DNA of 22,006 bases from UMGS1649 sp045637095 (GTDB lineage: Bacteria > Bacillota > Clostridia > TANB77 > CAG-465): positions 1-22,006 of the forward strand of contig JAZTYX010000076.1 of assembly GCA_045637095.1 (NCBI GenBank), given 5' to 3'. Below the pieces are notes generated by a model. The model made no database searches. It was given only the letters and a program-made list of their open reading frames with translations, and had not been told where the DNA came from. This document shows positions 6,228-14,622 of this stretch, one piece after another (the first letter of the stretch is position 1; each line of letters opens with the position of its first letter). Made by a program: the position numbers and the translations under genes.

Positions 6228-6962
6228 ATGAAATATGCAATCATAGACTTTAGAATGAGAAACGTAGAGAAAGAATATATTAAATCTTTAGGCTACGAAT
6301 TAATAGAAAATAACTTTAATTTAGATGTGTATGATGAGATATCTGCACACGTAGATATATATTATTTAAAGGTTGGTAGAGTGTTATTTGCAGCGCCAGA
6401 AAAGGAGGAGTTACTTCCTTTTGCAGCTACAACAGGCATAACACATGTTGGAGGCGAATATCCATTAGATGTGCCATATAATGTGTGTATTGTAGGGAAT
6501 AACGCAATTCACAACTTTAAATATACAGATGAAGTGATTAAAACATATTTAATAAACAGTGGATATAGATTAATAGATGTTGGACAAGGTTATGCTAGAT
6601 GTAGTACTTTCCCAGTAGATGACAATTCATGCATTACATCAGATATCGGTGTGGCTAGAGCATTAATGGATGCTGGACTAGAAGTTTTGTATGTAAGCGA
6701 ACCAGATGTTAAACTTAAAACAAGAACTAACAAAATGTTCGTAAAGCAAAATCAAATGTCATTTAAGGAGTCAGATATGCAAGGTTTTATTGGCGGAGCT
6801 ATGGCTCGTTTGGGAGATACAGTTGTGCTATTTGGAGATGTAAATAATTTGGTAAATGGCAATAAAATAAAAGCTTTTATAGAGAAGAAAGGGTTAAAAT
6901 TCCATCATTTTGAGAATTTAGATGTAGTAGATTATGGTGGAGTAATAGAGGTTAATATATAA
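6228..6962 (+). CDS. GME-fold protein (DUF6873-like), function unknown
   Basis: A 244-residue soluble protein that I recognise as the DUF6873-type family assigned to the guanidino-modifying-enzyme (arginine deiminase/DDAH) fold. Visible landmarks are AHVDIYYLKVG (40-50), THVGGEYP (72-79), GYARCSTFPVDDNSCITSDIG (121-141) with Cys125 and paired acidic residues, GFIGGAMARLGD (186-197) and a closing DYGG (235-238). The strand-and-turn repeats fit the pseudo-symmetric GME fold, but I cannot place a full Cys-His-Asp/Glu catalytic set, so enzymatic activity is unproven. Its stop shares a base with the pcrA start (TAATG), implying translational coupling with the helicase. Expression likely depends on the overlapping promoter/dyad just upstream. 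The family assignment is from memory of conserved motifs and not from a search. Confidence 0.7.
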   Translation: MKYAIIDFRMRNVEKEYIKSLGYELIENNFNLDVYDEISAHVDIYYLKVGRVLFAAPEKEELLPFAATTGITHVGGEYPLDVPYNVCIVGNNAIHNFKYTDEVIKTYLINSGYRLIDVGQGYARCSTFPVDDNSCITSDIGVARALMDAGLEVLYVSEPDVKLKTRTNKMFVKQNQMSFKESDMQGFIGGAMARLGDTVVLFGDVNNLVNGNKIKAFIEKKGLKFHHFENLDVVDYGGVIEVNI

Positions 6963-9274
6963 TGAGTGAACTATTAAGTGGGTTAAATCCTGTGCAAAGA
7001 GAAGCTGCGTCATATACAGATGGTCCGCTTCTAATATTAGCAGGTGCAGGAAGTGGAAAAACTAGAGTTTTAACATATAGAATTGCATATCTTTTAGAAC
7101 AAGGGTTAGCTAAACCTTGGGAGATACTTGCAATTACATTTACAAACAAAGCGGCAAAGGAAATGAAAGAAAGAGTAACAGGTCTTGTTGGTGATGAAGC
7201 TAAAGATATGTGGCTTGGCACTTTCCATGGAATTTGCGTAAGAATACTAAAAAGAGAAATAGAAGCTTTAGGATATACTAGAGATTTTAATATCTTAGAT
7301 GAACTAGATAAACAAAAGGTGTTAAAAGAGTTACTTAAGAAGTTTGAAATAGATGAAAAGAACTACTCTGTTTCTAGTTTAGTAAATGAAATAAGTGGTG
7401 CAAAAAATCTTATGAAGACTCCAGAAAAATATATGAAAGAAGCAACAGGAGATTATCGTAAAGAGACAATAGCTAAAATTTATGAAGAATACCAAAAAAC
7501 ATTAAAGCTAAATAACTCTTTAGACTTTGATGATATCTTAAATCATACGGTAGAGCTATTTAAGAAAAATCCAGATAGATTAAGCTACTATCAAAATAAA
7601 TTTAAGCATATATTAGTAGATGAGTATCAAGATACAAACCATGTACAATTTATGCTAATAAGTATGCTTGCTGCAATGCATGGAAATGTGTGTGTTGTTG
7701 GTGATGAATCACAAAGTATATATGCATTTAGAGGAGCAGATATATCTAACATACTAGATTTTGAAAAAGAATATGATGGTGCTAAAATAGTAAAACTAGA
7801 ACAAAACTATAGAAGTACTAAAACAATATTAAATGTAGCAAATGCAGTAATAAACAACAACACTTCTAAAATAGAAAAGAACCTTTGGACAGAAAATGAC
7901 GAAGGAGAAAAAGTTAAATATTATACAGCTAAAAATGAATATGATGAAGTGGAATATATAGTAGATAAGATAGATTCTATGTGTAGAACTGGTAAATTCA
8001 AATACGGAGATTTTGCACTTCTTTATAGAACAAACGCACAAAGCCGTGTAATTGAAGATGTGTTTATGAAAGCTGGAACACCATATAGATTAATTGGTGG
8101 AACAAAGTTCTATGCTAGAAAAGAAATTAAAGATCTACTTGCATATACTAAGCTAGTAAATAATCTTAAAGATAATGTATCGTTTACAAGAATAATAAAC
8201 GAACCTAAACGTGGTATAGGAGATACTTCAGTAGATAGAATAAAAGAAAAAGCAGAGTCTATGGGAATTAGCGCATTTGAGTATATTACAGAACCAGCAA
8301 ATATAGCAGAACTTAGATGTAGTGGAGCTCTTTCAAACTTTAAAGAATTAATACTAGACTTAAATGCTGTAAAAGATACAATGCTTCCATCAGAACTTAT
8401 GAAAAGAATACTTGAAGTTACTGGTTATGAAGCAGAACTTATGAAGGAAAAGAACCAAGAAAATGAATCTAGACTAGAAAACCTTTACGAGTTACTTGGT
8501 GTTGCTAAAGAATTTGAAGAAGAAAACGCAGATAATTCTTTAACAGACTTCTTAGATAGCATTGCACTTGTTGCAGATGTAGATAATTTGGAAGAAGATG
8601 CTGAAGCAGTTATTCTTATGACTATGCATAATGCTAAGGGATTAGAGTATCCTGTAGTATTCTTAGTAGGTATGGAAGAAGGATTATTCCCATCAAAAAG
8701 AAGCATTGATGAGGATAATGGAATAGAAGAAGAAAGAAGACTTTGTTATGTTGGTATAACAAGAGCAAAGAAAGAGTTATTCTTAACTAATGCAAAACAA
8801 AGAACAATGTATGGTACGACAACATATACAATACCATCTAGATTTACCGAAGAAGTACCAAAGGAATATTTAGATGAAGCTGCTAAAGAAAACTTAGAAA
8901 AAGCTAAGATGAAACAAGAAACATATCTTGACCGTGAATATTCTAGAGTTGAAAGTTGGTTATCTAGTACATTTAATGAAATTAATGAAAGTGAATCTAT
9001 GGGAGGATATTCTCCAAGACGTGCTCCTTCTAAAATTGGAATTGATGCATCAAGTTTCTTGAAGAATGTAAACATCGGAAAAGTTGTAGCTAAAGATAAT
9101 AACAAAGGTGCAGATGTTAAAGAGGGAGATAAAGTAAGACACAAAAAGTTTGGTGTTGGTATTGTAACGACTCTTACAGAAGATTCAGATATGAAGGTTG
9201 CAGAAATTAAATTTGAAACAGCCGGAATGAAAAGATTAATAATAACTGGTACAACACTAGAAATTATTGGTTAA
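6962..9274 (+). CDS. pcrA: ATP-dependent DNA helicase PcrA (UvrD/Rep family)
   Basis: A 770-residue SF1A 3'-5' helicase with motifs in order: Q-motif LNPVQREA (8-15), Walker A AGAGSGKT (27-34), TFTNKAA (59-65), motif II VDEYQD (219-224), motif III GDESQSIYAFRGA (247-259), motif IV QNYRST (281-286), motif V MTMHNAKGLEYPVVFLVG, and motif VI EERRLCYVGITRAK. The C-terminal tail ends in the Tudor-like domain EGDKVRHKKFGVGIV, which in PcrA binds RNA polymerase. Length equals that expected for PcrA. It functions in replication fork repair, excision repair and clearing of RNA polymerase. It is translated by overlap (TAATG) with the GME-fold gene. In many Firmicutes pcrA sits with ligA; here its partner is different. 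Confidence 0.95.
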   Translation: MSELLSGLNPVQREAASYTDGPLLILAGAGSGKTRVLTYRIAYLLEQGLAKPWEILAITFTNKAAKEMKERVTGLVGDEAKDMWLGTFHGICVRILKREIEALGYTRDFNILDELDKQKVLKELLKKFEIDEKNYSVSSLVNEISGAKNLMKTPEKYMKEATGDYRKETIAKIYEEYQKTLKLNNSLDFDDILNHTVELFKKNPDRLSYYQNKFKHILVDEYQDTNHVQFMLISMLAAMHGNVCVVGDESQSIYAFRGADISNILDFEKEYDGAKIVKLEQNYRSTKTILNVANAVINNNTSKIEKNLWTENDEGEKVKYYTAKNEYDEVEYIVDKIDSMCRTGKFKYGDFALLYRTNAQSRVIEDVFMKAGTPYRLIGGTKFYARKEIKDLLAYTKLVNNLKDNVSFTRIINEPKRGIGDTSVDRIKEKAESMGISAFEYITEPANIAELRCSGALSNFKELILDLNAVKDTMLPSELMKRILEVTGYEAELMKEKNQENESRLENLYELLGVAKEFEEENADNSLTDFLDSIALVADVDNLEEDAEAVILMTMHNAKGLEYPVVFLVGMEEGLFPSKRSIDEDNGIEEERRLCYVGITRAKKELFLTNAKQRTMYGTTTYTIPSRFTEEVPKEYLDEAAKENLEKAKMKQETYLDREYSRVESWLSSTFNEINESESMGGYSPRRAPSKIGIDASSFLKNVNIGKVVAKDNNKGADVKEGDKVRHKKFGVGIVTTLTEDSDMKVAEIKFETAGMKRLIITGTTLEIIG

Positions 9275-9278
9275 ATAG

Positions 9279-9307
9279 TAGAAATATAAAATATATAGTG
9301 ATATAAT
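9279..9307 (+). promoter_or_regulatory. Promoter of the ddl-murF operon
   Basis: TAGAAA (9279-9284), 17-base spacer, extended -10 TGA-TATAAT (9302-9307). The leader of about 37 bases carries AAAGGAGA. No terminator is seen between pcrA and this promoter, so readthrough from pcrA is also possible. Confidence 0.5.
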
Positions 9308-9350
9308 GATGTGGATATATGTAAAATATATCAAAGGAGAGTAAATAATT

Positions 9351-10406
9351 ATGAAAATAACAGTTTTATGTGGTGGAACAAGTACAGAAAGAGATGTTTC
9401 ATTAACATCTGGTAGCTTAATATGCAAAGCATTAAAAGAAAAGGGACATCAAGTAATATTATTAGATGTGTTTTTAGGTATAAAAGATGTAGATATGGAT
9501 ACAGTATTTACACTTGGCGAAGCTGGACTATATAGAAAAGCGGTTGTTGGAGAACAAATAGCTAATATAGAAGAAATAAAACTTCTAAGAGAAGATCCTG
9601 AAATGTTCTTTGGTCCAAATGTATTAAACATTTGTAAGGCATCAGATATAGTATTTATGGCATTACATGGTGAAAATGGTGAGAATGGTAAAGTTCAAGC
9701 TGCATTTGATTTACTTGGAATAAAATATACTGGTACTGGTTATGAAGGTAGTATGATAGCTATGAGTAAAGACCTTACTCGTAAAATGTTAATACCAAGA
9801 GGCGTTAGAATGGCTAAAGGTTTAACAATAACTAAAGAACAAGTATTTGATGATGTAAAAATGGATTTGTTTGTTCCTGCAGTTGTAAAACCTTCTAATG
9901 GTGGTTCAAGTGTTGGTGTAACAATTGCAACAGATATGGATGAGTTAAGAGCTGCTGTAAGAACTGCTAGAGAATATGACGATACTGTAGTAGTAGAAGA
10001 ATATATTCGTGGTAGAGAATTTTCAGTGGGTGTTATGGAAGGGAACGCACTTCCAATTATAGAAATAATACCTAAACTTGGTTTCTATGATTATAAGAAT
10101 AAATATCAAGCAGGTATGACTGATGAAATATGTCCTGCCAACTTAAATCCATTCATAACAACATTAATGCAAAGAGAAGCAGAAAAAGCATATAAAGCTT
10201 TAGAATTAAGTGTTTATGCTAGAATAGATTTTATGCTATCTAGTGTAGATAATTTACCATATTGTCTAGAAGCAAATACATTACCAGGCATGACTCCAAC
10301 AAGCTTACTTCCACAAGAAGCGAGAGCTGCTGGAATTGAATATGGAGATTTATGCGAAAAGATAATAGAAATATCATTAAAAAAATATAGCGGAAAAGTT
10401 CAATAA
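9351..10406 (+). CDS. ddl: D-alanine--D-alanine ligase
   Basis: A 351-residue ATP-grasp ligase that joins two D-alanines for the peptidoglycan stem peptide. Visible are the N-terminal GGTSTERDVSL with Glu13, HGENGENG (106-113), the ATP-binding VVKPSNGGSSVGV (178-190, Lys180), EEYIRGREFSVG (216-227), and the Mg-binding ARIDF...LEANTLPGMTPTSLLPQ with Arg291, Asp293, Glu307 and Asn309. The omega-loop segment FYDYKNKYQAG has the Tyr typical of D-Ala-D-Ala rather than D-Ala-D-Lac (VanA-type) ligases, so no glycopeptide resistance is implied. Length is normal. It is first in a likely operon, with murF starting 28 bases downstream. MurF consumes the Ddl product directly. Confidence 0.95.
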   Translation: MKITVLCGGTSTERDVSLTSGSLICKALKEKGHQVILLDVFLGIKDVDMDTVFTLGEAGLYRKAVVGEQIANIEEIKLLREDPEMFFGPNVLNICKASDIVFMALHGENGENGKVQAAFDLLGIKYTGTGYEGSMIAMSKDLTRKMLIPRGVRMAKGLTITKEQVFDDVKMDLFVPAVVKPSNGGSSVGVTIATDMDELRAAVRTAREYDDTVVVEEYIRGREFSVGVMEGNALPIIEIIPKLGFYDYKNKYQAGMTDEICPANLNPFITTLMQREAEKAYKALELSVYARIDFMLSSVDNLPYCLEANTLPGMTPTSLLPQEARAAGIEYGDLCEKIIEISLKKYSGKVQ

Positions 10407-10434
10407 ATATAATATTAATAAAGTAGGAGGAACA

Positions 10435-11814
10435 ATGGAAAAAGTATCATTGTTAGACGTAGTAAATGAAACTTGTGGTAAGGTAGTAGGTAAAACTACT
10501 ATCCTTAACTCCTATGTACAAGAAGTAGTCACAGATAGTAGAGTGAGTTCTACTAATGGGCTATTTTTTGCTATTGTAGGGGAAAATACAGATGGCCATA
10601 ATTATATATCTATGGCAAAAGAAAATGGAGCTGTAGCTGCGGTTATAGAAAAAGAATTAGATAATTATGAAGAAGGAATTGTATATATTCTTGTAGAGAA
10701 TACATTAGAAGCATTAAAATCTTTAGCTACTTGGTACAGAACAAAATTCAATATACCAGTTGTAGCTATTACAGGTAGTGTTGGCAAAACAACTACTAAG
10801 GAAATGATAGCTTCAGTTTTAAGTGTAAAATATAATGTGTTAAAAACTGCTGGTAATTTAAATAGCGAAATAGGAGCACCGGTTACAGTATTAGGACTTA
10901 ATAGTGCTCATGAAATTGCAGTAATAGAAATGGGAATGGATCATCTAGGTCAAATAGATAGTATAAGCAAGATTGTAAAACCAGACACTGCAGTAATTTC
11001 TAATATAGGTGTTGCACATATAGAATACCTAAAGACTCGCGAAAATATATTAAAGGCTAAAACAGAAGTTTTTGCTAATATGCCTGAAGATGGAGTAGCT
11101 ATTCTTAATGCAGATGATGATATGTTAGTTACAATAACAAATCCAATAGAAAAAGTTTGGTATGGATATAGTGAAACTGCAGACATTAAAGCTATAGATT
11201 CAGTAGTAGATTATACCGAAGGTGTAGTTAAAGCAGAAGTCTTAATAGATGGTAATTTATATGAATTAAGAATACCAGGACTTAGCAAACATCTTGTATA
11301 TGCAGCTTTAACAGGTATAGCTGTTGGATTAAGATACAATATGACTATAGAAGAAATAATAAAAGGTGTAGAGTCATATAAAGGCTTTAAGATGAGAATG
11401 GATGTTAAGAAAGTAGGAGACAATATTCTTTTAATAGATGATACATATAACGCAAATCCAGTATCTATGAAATCTTTAATAGATACAGTGGCTGCTTCAA
11501 ATAGAGAATGTAAGACAATAATAATGGGAGATATGTATGAACTTGGAGATGAAACTTTAAATGGTCATAAGTCATGTATAGAGTATGCTATAGAAAAAGG
11601 AATAACACATGTTATAGTTATAGGCGAACATATGGAACAAGCATTTAATAGTCTAGATGAAAAGGAACAATTAAATGTAAATTGGTATAAAACTAAGGAA
11701 ATATTCTATGATCATATAGAAAGATTTTTAGTGTCAGATTCGCTAATTGCAGCTAAAGCATCAAGGGGAATGAAATTTGAAAATATAGTTTCGAAAATCA
11801 TTGAACTTGTATAA
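10435..11814 (+). CDS. murF: UDP-MurNAc-tripeptide--D-Ala-D-Ala ligase MurF
   Basis: A 459-residue Mur ligase that adds D-Ala-D-Ala to the UDP-MurNAc tripeptide, the last cytoplasmic step in precursor synthesis. Domain order is standard: N-terminal UMP-binding domain with VTDSR (32-36) and LFFAIVGENTDGHNY (43-57), the central ATPase with P-loop TGSVGKTTTKEM (113-124), TAGNLNSEIGAPVTVL (138-153), EMGMDH (165-170), and the C-terminal domain with DDTYNANPVSM and MGDMYELGD. MurF-specific features are the NLNSxIGxP block and the MGxMxELG motif. The ribosome-binding site is AGGAGGAA seven bases before the ATG. Adjacent ddl supplies its dipeptide substrate. Confidence 0.95.
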   Translation: MEKVSLLDVVNETCGKVVGKTTILNSYVQEVVTDSRVSSTNGLFFAIVGENTDGHNYISMAKENGAVAAVIEKELDNYEEGIVYILVENTLEALKSLATWYRTKFNIPVVAITGSVGKTTTKEMIASVLSVKYNVLKTAGNLNSEIGAPVTVLGLNSAHEIAVIEMGMDHLGQIDSISKIVKPDTAVISNIGVAHIEYLKTRENILKAKTEVFANMPEDGVAILNADDDMLVTITNPIEKVWYGYSETADIKAIDSVVDYTEGVVKAEVLIDGNLYELRIPGLSKHLVYAALTGIAVGLRYNMTIEEIIKGVESYKGFKMRMDVKKVGDNILLIDDTYNANPVSMKSLIDTVAASNRECKTIIMGDMYELGDETLNGHKSCIEYAIEKGITHVIVIGEHMEQAFNSLDEKEQLNVNWYKTKEIFYDHIERFLVSDSLIAAKASRGMKFENIVSKIIELV

Positions 11815-11853
11815 CTTTTGTGATATAAACAAGGTATAATTGGAGGTTTAATT

Positions 11854-12372
11854 ATGGAATTTAAAGATAAAGTAAAAGACGTATTAGATAAAGCAGGAGA
11901 TGGAGCAGAAAAAATATATAAAACTGTAGCAGATAAATCTTCTAAATTTATGGAAGAAGCTAAGCTTAAAATTAAAGCAAGCGATATAGAAGATGAAATA
12001 ACAGCGACTCTTGGCGAAATCGGTGTAATGGTATACGAAAAATATAAAAGTGGTGAAAAAGTAGCACCAGAACTTGCAAAAGAATGTAAGAGAATAGAAA
12101 AAATGTATAAAGATATAGATAAAATAGATGTAAAAACACTATATCTTAAAGATTTAAGAGTTTGTGAAGAATGTAAGGAAACAATAGGAATAGAAAACAA
12201 ATTCTGTCCTCATTGTGGAGCTAAGCAAAAGAAAGTAAGAATACCTGAGGAAAAGGTAGAAGAAGTTATAACAGAAAAAGTATGTCCAGAATGTAAAGCT
12301 GTACATGGTGTAGATGTTAACTTCTGTACTAAATGTGGATACAAATTTGAAGAGACTAAAAAAGCAAAATAA
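11854..12372 (+). CDS. Double zinc-ribbon protein, function unknown
   Basis: A 172-residue lysine- and glutamate-rich protein. Residues 1-95 form an uninterrupted charged helical, probably coiled-coil region (FKDKVKDVLDKAGDGAEKIY at the start). Two zinc ribbons follow: Cys104/107/118/121 and Cys144/147/158/161, each of the CxxC...CPHCG or CTKCG type. There are no membrane segments. Such small proteins are often annotated simply as zinc-ribbon proteins; I do not recognise a defined function. It lies 39 bases after murF and 23 before ftsY, on the same strand, with a GGAGG ribosome-binding site at 11842-11846, so it is probably cotranscribed. A link to envelope or protein-targeting work is only suggested by the neighbours. 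Confidence 0.8.
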   Translation: MEFKDKVKDVLDKAGDGAEKIYKTVADKSSKFMEEAKLKIKASDIEDEITATLGEIGVMVYEKYKSGEKVAPELAKECKRIEKMYKDIDKIDVKTLYLKDLRVCEECKETIGIENKFCPHCGAKQKKVRIPEEKVEEVITEKVCPECKAVHGVDVNFCTKCGYKFEETKKAK

Positions 12373-12395
12373 ACAGAATAATATAAGGAGCAAAA

Positions 12396-13271
12396 ATGAT
12401 ATTTTCAAAGATTAAAGAGGCTTTTTCAAAAGGAATATCAAATATATTTAAATCACATGAAGATATTGATGAAATCATAGATGAAATAGAAGAACTATTA
12501 ATACTTTCTGATGTAGGAATGAAAACTACATCAGAAATTTGTAATGAATTAAGAAAAGATTTACAAAAAGAAGATGATACATCAAAAGAACATGTTATGG
12601 AACTTTTGAAAGAGAAAATGATAAATATTTTAACATTAGATGAGACTAAAGAATTTGATAAAAACAAGAATGTAATATTAGTTGTTGGTGTTAATGGTGT
12701 TGGCAAAACAACTTCAATAGCAAAGATATCTAATTTATACAAGAAGATTGGTAACAAAGTTTTATTAGCAGCAGGAGATACATTTAGAGCTGGTGCGATA
12801 GAACAATTAGAGATTTGGGCAAGAAATGTTGGAGTGGATTGTGTATCAGGAAAAGATGGACAAGATCCGGCATCAGTTGTGTTTGATGCTTCTAAAAAGT
12901 ATACAGATGGTGGATATGATACATTAATTTGTGATACTGCGGGAAGACTTCATAACAAGAAAAATCTAATGGATGAAATAGAAAAGATAAAGAAAACTAT
13001 AGATAGAAATATCGAAGGCATTGATACGGAAGTATTAATGGTAATAGATGCTACTACAGGACAAAACGCTGTAGAGCAAGTAAAAGCTTTTTACGATAAG
13101 ACAAGTGTAGATGGAATAATACTTACAAAACTAGATTCAACTGCAAAAGGTGGCGTAGTATTTTCAATAATAAACGAATTAAATATACCAATCAAGTATA
13201 TTGGTATAGGGGAGAAAATAGACGATATAAAGGAATTTGATGCAAAGGAATTTGTGGACTCTATAATATAA
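12396..13271 (+). CDS. ftsY: Signal recognition particle receptor FtsY
   Basis: A 291-residue SRP GTPase: N domain helices (1-90) followed by the G domain with VGVNGVGKTTSIAK (97-110), the insertion-box motif DTFRAGAIEQL (128-138), DTAGR (180-184), TKLDSTAKGG (244-253) and the closing GIGEKIDDIKEFD (270-282). FtsY docks ribosome-SRP complexes at the membrane for cotranslational insertion through SecYEG. The acidic A domain of proteobacterial FtsY is absent, as is usual in Firmicutes, where the N-terminal amphipathic helix (MIFSKIKEAFSKGISNIF) attaches to the membrane. Distinguished from Ffh by the lack of an M domain. AAGGAGC lies before the ATG. The usual partner ffh-ylxM is not in this window. 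Confidence 0.95.
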   Translation: MIFSKIKEAFSKGISNIFKSHEDIDEIIDEIEELLILSDVGMKTTSEICNELRKDLQKEDDTSKEHVMELLKEKMINILTLDETKEFDKNKNVILVVGVNGVGKTTSIAKISNLYKKIGNKVLLAAGDTFRAGAIEQLEIWARNVGVDCVSGKDGQDPASVVFDASKKYTDGGYDTLICDTAGRLHNKKNLMDEIEKIKKTIDRNIEGIDTEVLMVIDATTGQNAVEQVKAFYDKTSVDGIILTKLDSTAKGGVVFSIINELNIPIKYIGIGEKIDDIKEFDAKEFVDSII

Positions 13272-13283
13272 GGAGGAAAAAAC

Positions 13284-14012
13284 GTGAGATTAATATTCAT
13301 GAGACATGCGGATTGCAAAGGTATTAAAGAGGGAATAATAAATGGCTGGAGAGACTATCCTTTAACAGCTAAAGGAAGAAAAGAGCCACTTATTGCAGCT
13401 AAAGATATACAAATGTTACTTGGCGCAGTCAAGATAGATAAGGTATATACATCATATTTATCTAGAACATATGATACAGGTAAAATTTTTGCAGATGCTC
13501 TAAACTATAAAGGCAAAATAGTAAGAGATTTAAGACTTAATGAGCGCCATTATGGTATGTTTCAAGGTATGAAAAGAGTAGATGCTAAATCATTCCCAGA
13601 ATACAATACATTATCTGAGAAGAAGATAGATTTAGAAAATAGACTTGTTCCAGAAAATGATTTAAGACGTTGCGCAACATTAAATGAGTATTCAGAAAAG
13701 TTAGGACTAACTATTAAGAAGTTAGAGAATATAATTCCACGTTCAGAAAGTATTTTAGATGTAGAAAAAAGACTTAATGAATTTCTAGATGAAATACTAG
13801 TTCCTGCTAACGAAAAGAAGACGATACTTGTTGTTACGCATGCAAATCCTCTTAAATTAATTTCAAAGAGAATGCAAAACTTAACGTATAAGAAGATGGC
13901 AGAATTAAGATTTGCAACAAGTGCGCTTAAAATATATGATTTAAGATTAGATAAAGAAAATGGCTACGAAGTACTTACAGAATATAATATAAATAAGGAT
14001 ATGGAAGGTTAA
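13284..14012 (+). CDS. Phosphoglycerate-mutase-like histidine phosphatase
   Basis: A 242-residue protein of the histidine phosphatase superfamily, closest in layout to cofactor-dependent phosphoglycerate mutase (GpmA). Seen are MRHADC (Arg7, nucleophile His8), GWRDYPLTAKG (21-31), YTSYLSRTYDTG (55-66, Arg61), RLNERHYGMFQG (84-95, Glu87) and VTHANPLKL (184-192, His186). All core residues are present, but the usual RHG and HGN motifs read RHA and HAN. Length fits GpmA (about 230-250). It could be a true mutase or a paralogous phosphatase; sequence alone does not decide. The GTG start at 13284 is set by AAGGAGG upstream; the next ATG (13299) would remove residues before the catalytic motif. The gaps to ftsY (12 bases) and tdk (4 bases) indicate one operon. 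Confidence 0.8.
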   Translation: MRLIFMRHADCKGIKEGIINGWRDYPLTAKGRKEPLIAAKDIQMLLGAVKIDKVYTSYLSRTYDTGKIFADALNYKGKIVRDLRLNERHYGMFQGMKRVDAKSFPEYNTLSEKKIDLENRLVPENDLRRCATLNEYSEKLGLTIKKLENIIPRSESILDVEKRLNEFLDEILVPANEKKTILVVTHANPLKLISKRMQNLTYKKMAELRFATSALKIYDLRLDKENGYEVLTEYNINKDMEG

Positions 14013-14016
14013 TAAT

Positions 14017-14562
14017 ATGGGAAGTATTAATGTATTTACAGGACCTATGAAGTGTGGCAAAACTAAAAGAGCTATAGAAGCAGCAACAATACAAAAGATT
14101 AGAGGCAAAGACATAATGGTATTTAAACCTGGTATAGATAATAGATTTGCAGATAACAAAATAGTAACAAGGTCGGGAAAAGAGTTAGATACATTAAACA
14201 TATCTTGCATAGAAGATATAGAAAATTATGATGCGGATGTTTATGTAATAGATGAGTTCCAATTCTTAGATGGAGATCTAGAAGCAATAAACAGATTAGC
14301 AAATAAAGACAAAAGAATATATATATCTGGACTTAACCTAACATCAGATAGAAAACCATTTGGAAGAATGGGAGAAGTAATGTGTATGGCAGATAAAATT
14401 GAGCTTATGACTTCGGTATGTGAAGTATGTAAGTGTGAAGAAGCAATATACACATATTATTCTGGACCAAAAGATTCAGACATTCTTGTTGGAGAAGCAG
14501 GGTACATGCCTGTATGCAGGGAATGTTATGAAAAGCTTTCAATGGGTACGATAAATTTATAA
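14017..14562 (+). CDS. tdk: Thymidine kinase (type II)
   Basis: A 181-residue type II thymidine kinase that phosphorylates thymidine to dTMP for salvage. Present are the P-loop FTGPMKCGKTKRA (7-19), FKPGIDNR (36-43), the catalytic IDEFQF (78-83, Glu80), the lasso-region block ISGLNLTSDRKPFG (103-116), and a zinc site of Cys135/Cys138 plus Cys167/Cys170. The P-loop reads KCGKT where FSGKT is common. The gene lies four bases after the phosphoglycerate-mutase-like gene and is last in the likely ddl-tdk operon. The first strong terminator downstream is at 14695-14730. Confidence 0.92.
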   Translation: MGSINVFTGPMKCGKTKRAIEAATIQKIRGKDIMVFKPGIDNRFADNKIVTRSGKELDTLNISCIEDIENYDADVYVIDEFQFLDGDLEAINRLANKDKRIYISGLNLTSDRKPFGRMGEVMCMADKIELMTSVCEVCKCEEAIYTYYSGPKDSDILVGEAGYMPVCRECYEKLSMGTINL

Positions 14563-14586
14563 TAAATAAGAGGTTAAAATATACAT

Positions 14587-14616
14587 TTGACAAAATAATC
14601 TCATTATGTTTATATG
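14587..14616 (+). promoter_or_regulatory. Promoter-like sequence in the tdk downstream gap
   Basis: Consensus TTGACA (14587-14592), 18-base spacer, TATATG (14611-14616); a 17-base register gives TTATAT. The predicted transcript starts near 14623 and ends at the terminator 14695-14730, giving a stable-looking RNA of about 108 bases without an ORF. Confidence 0.45.
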
Positions 14617-14622
14617 TGTATA

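Noticed and set aside
11835..11840. TATAAT before the zinc-ribbon gene as a promoter
   Set aside because: A start from it would fall at about 11847, just past the GGAGG ribosome-binding site, and no good -35 is present at the right distance.
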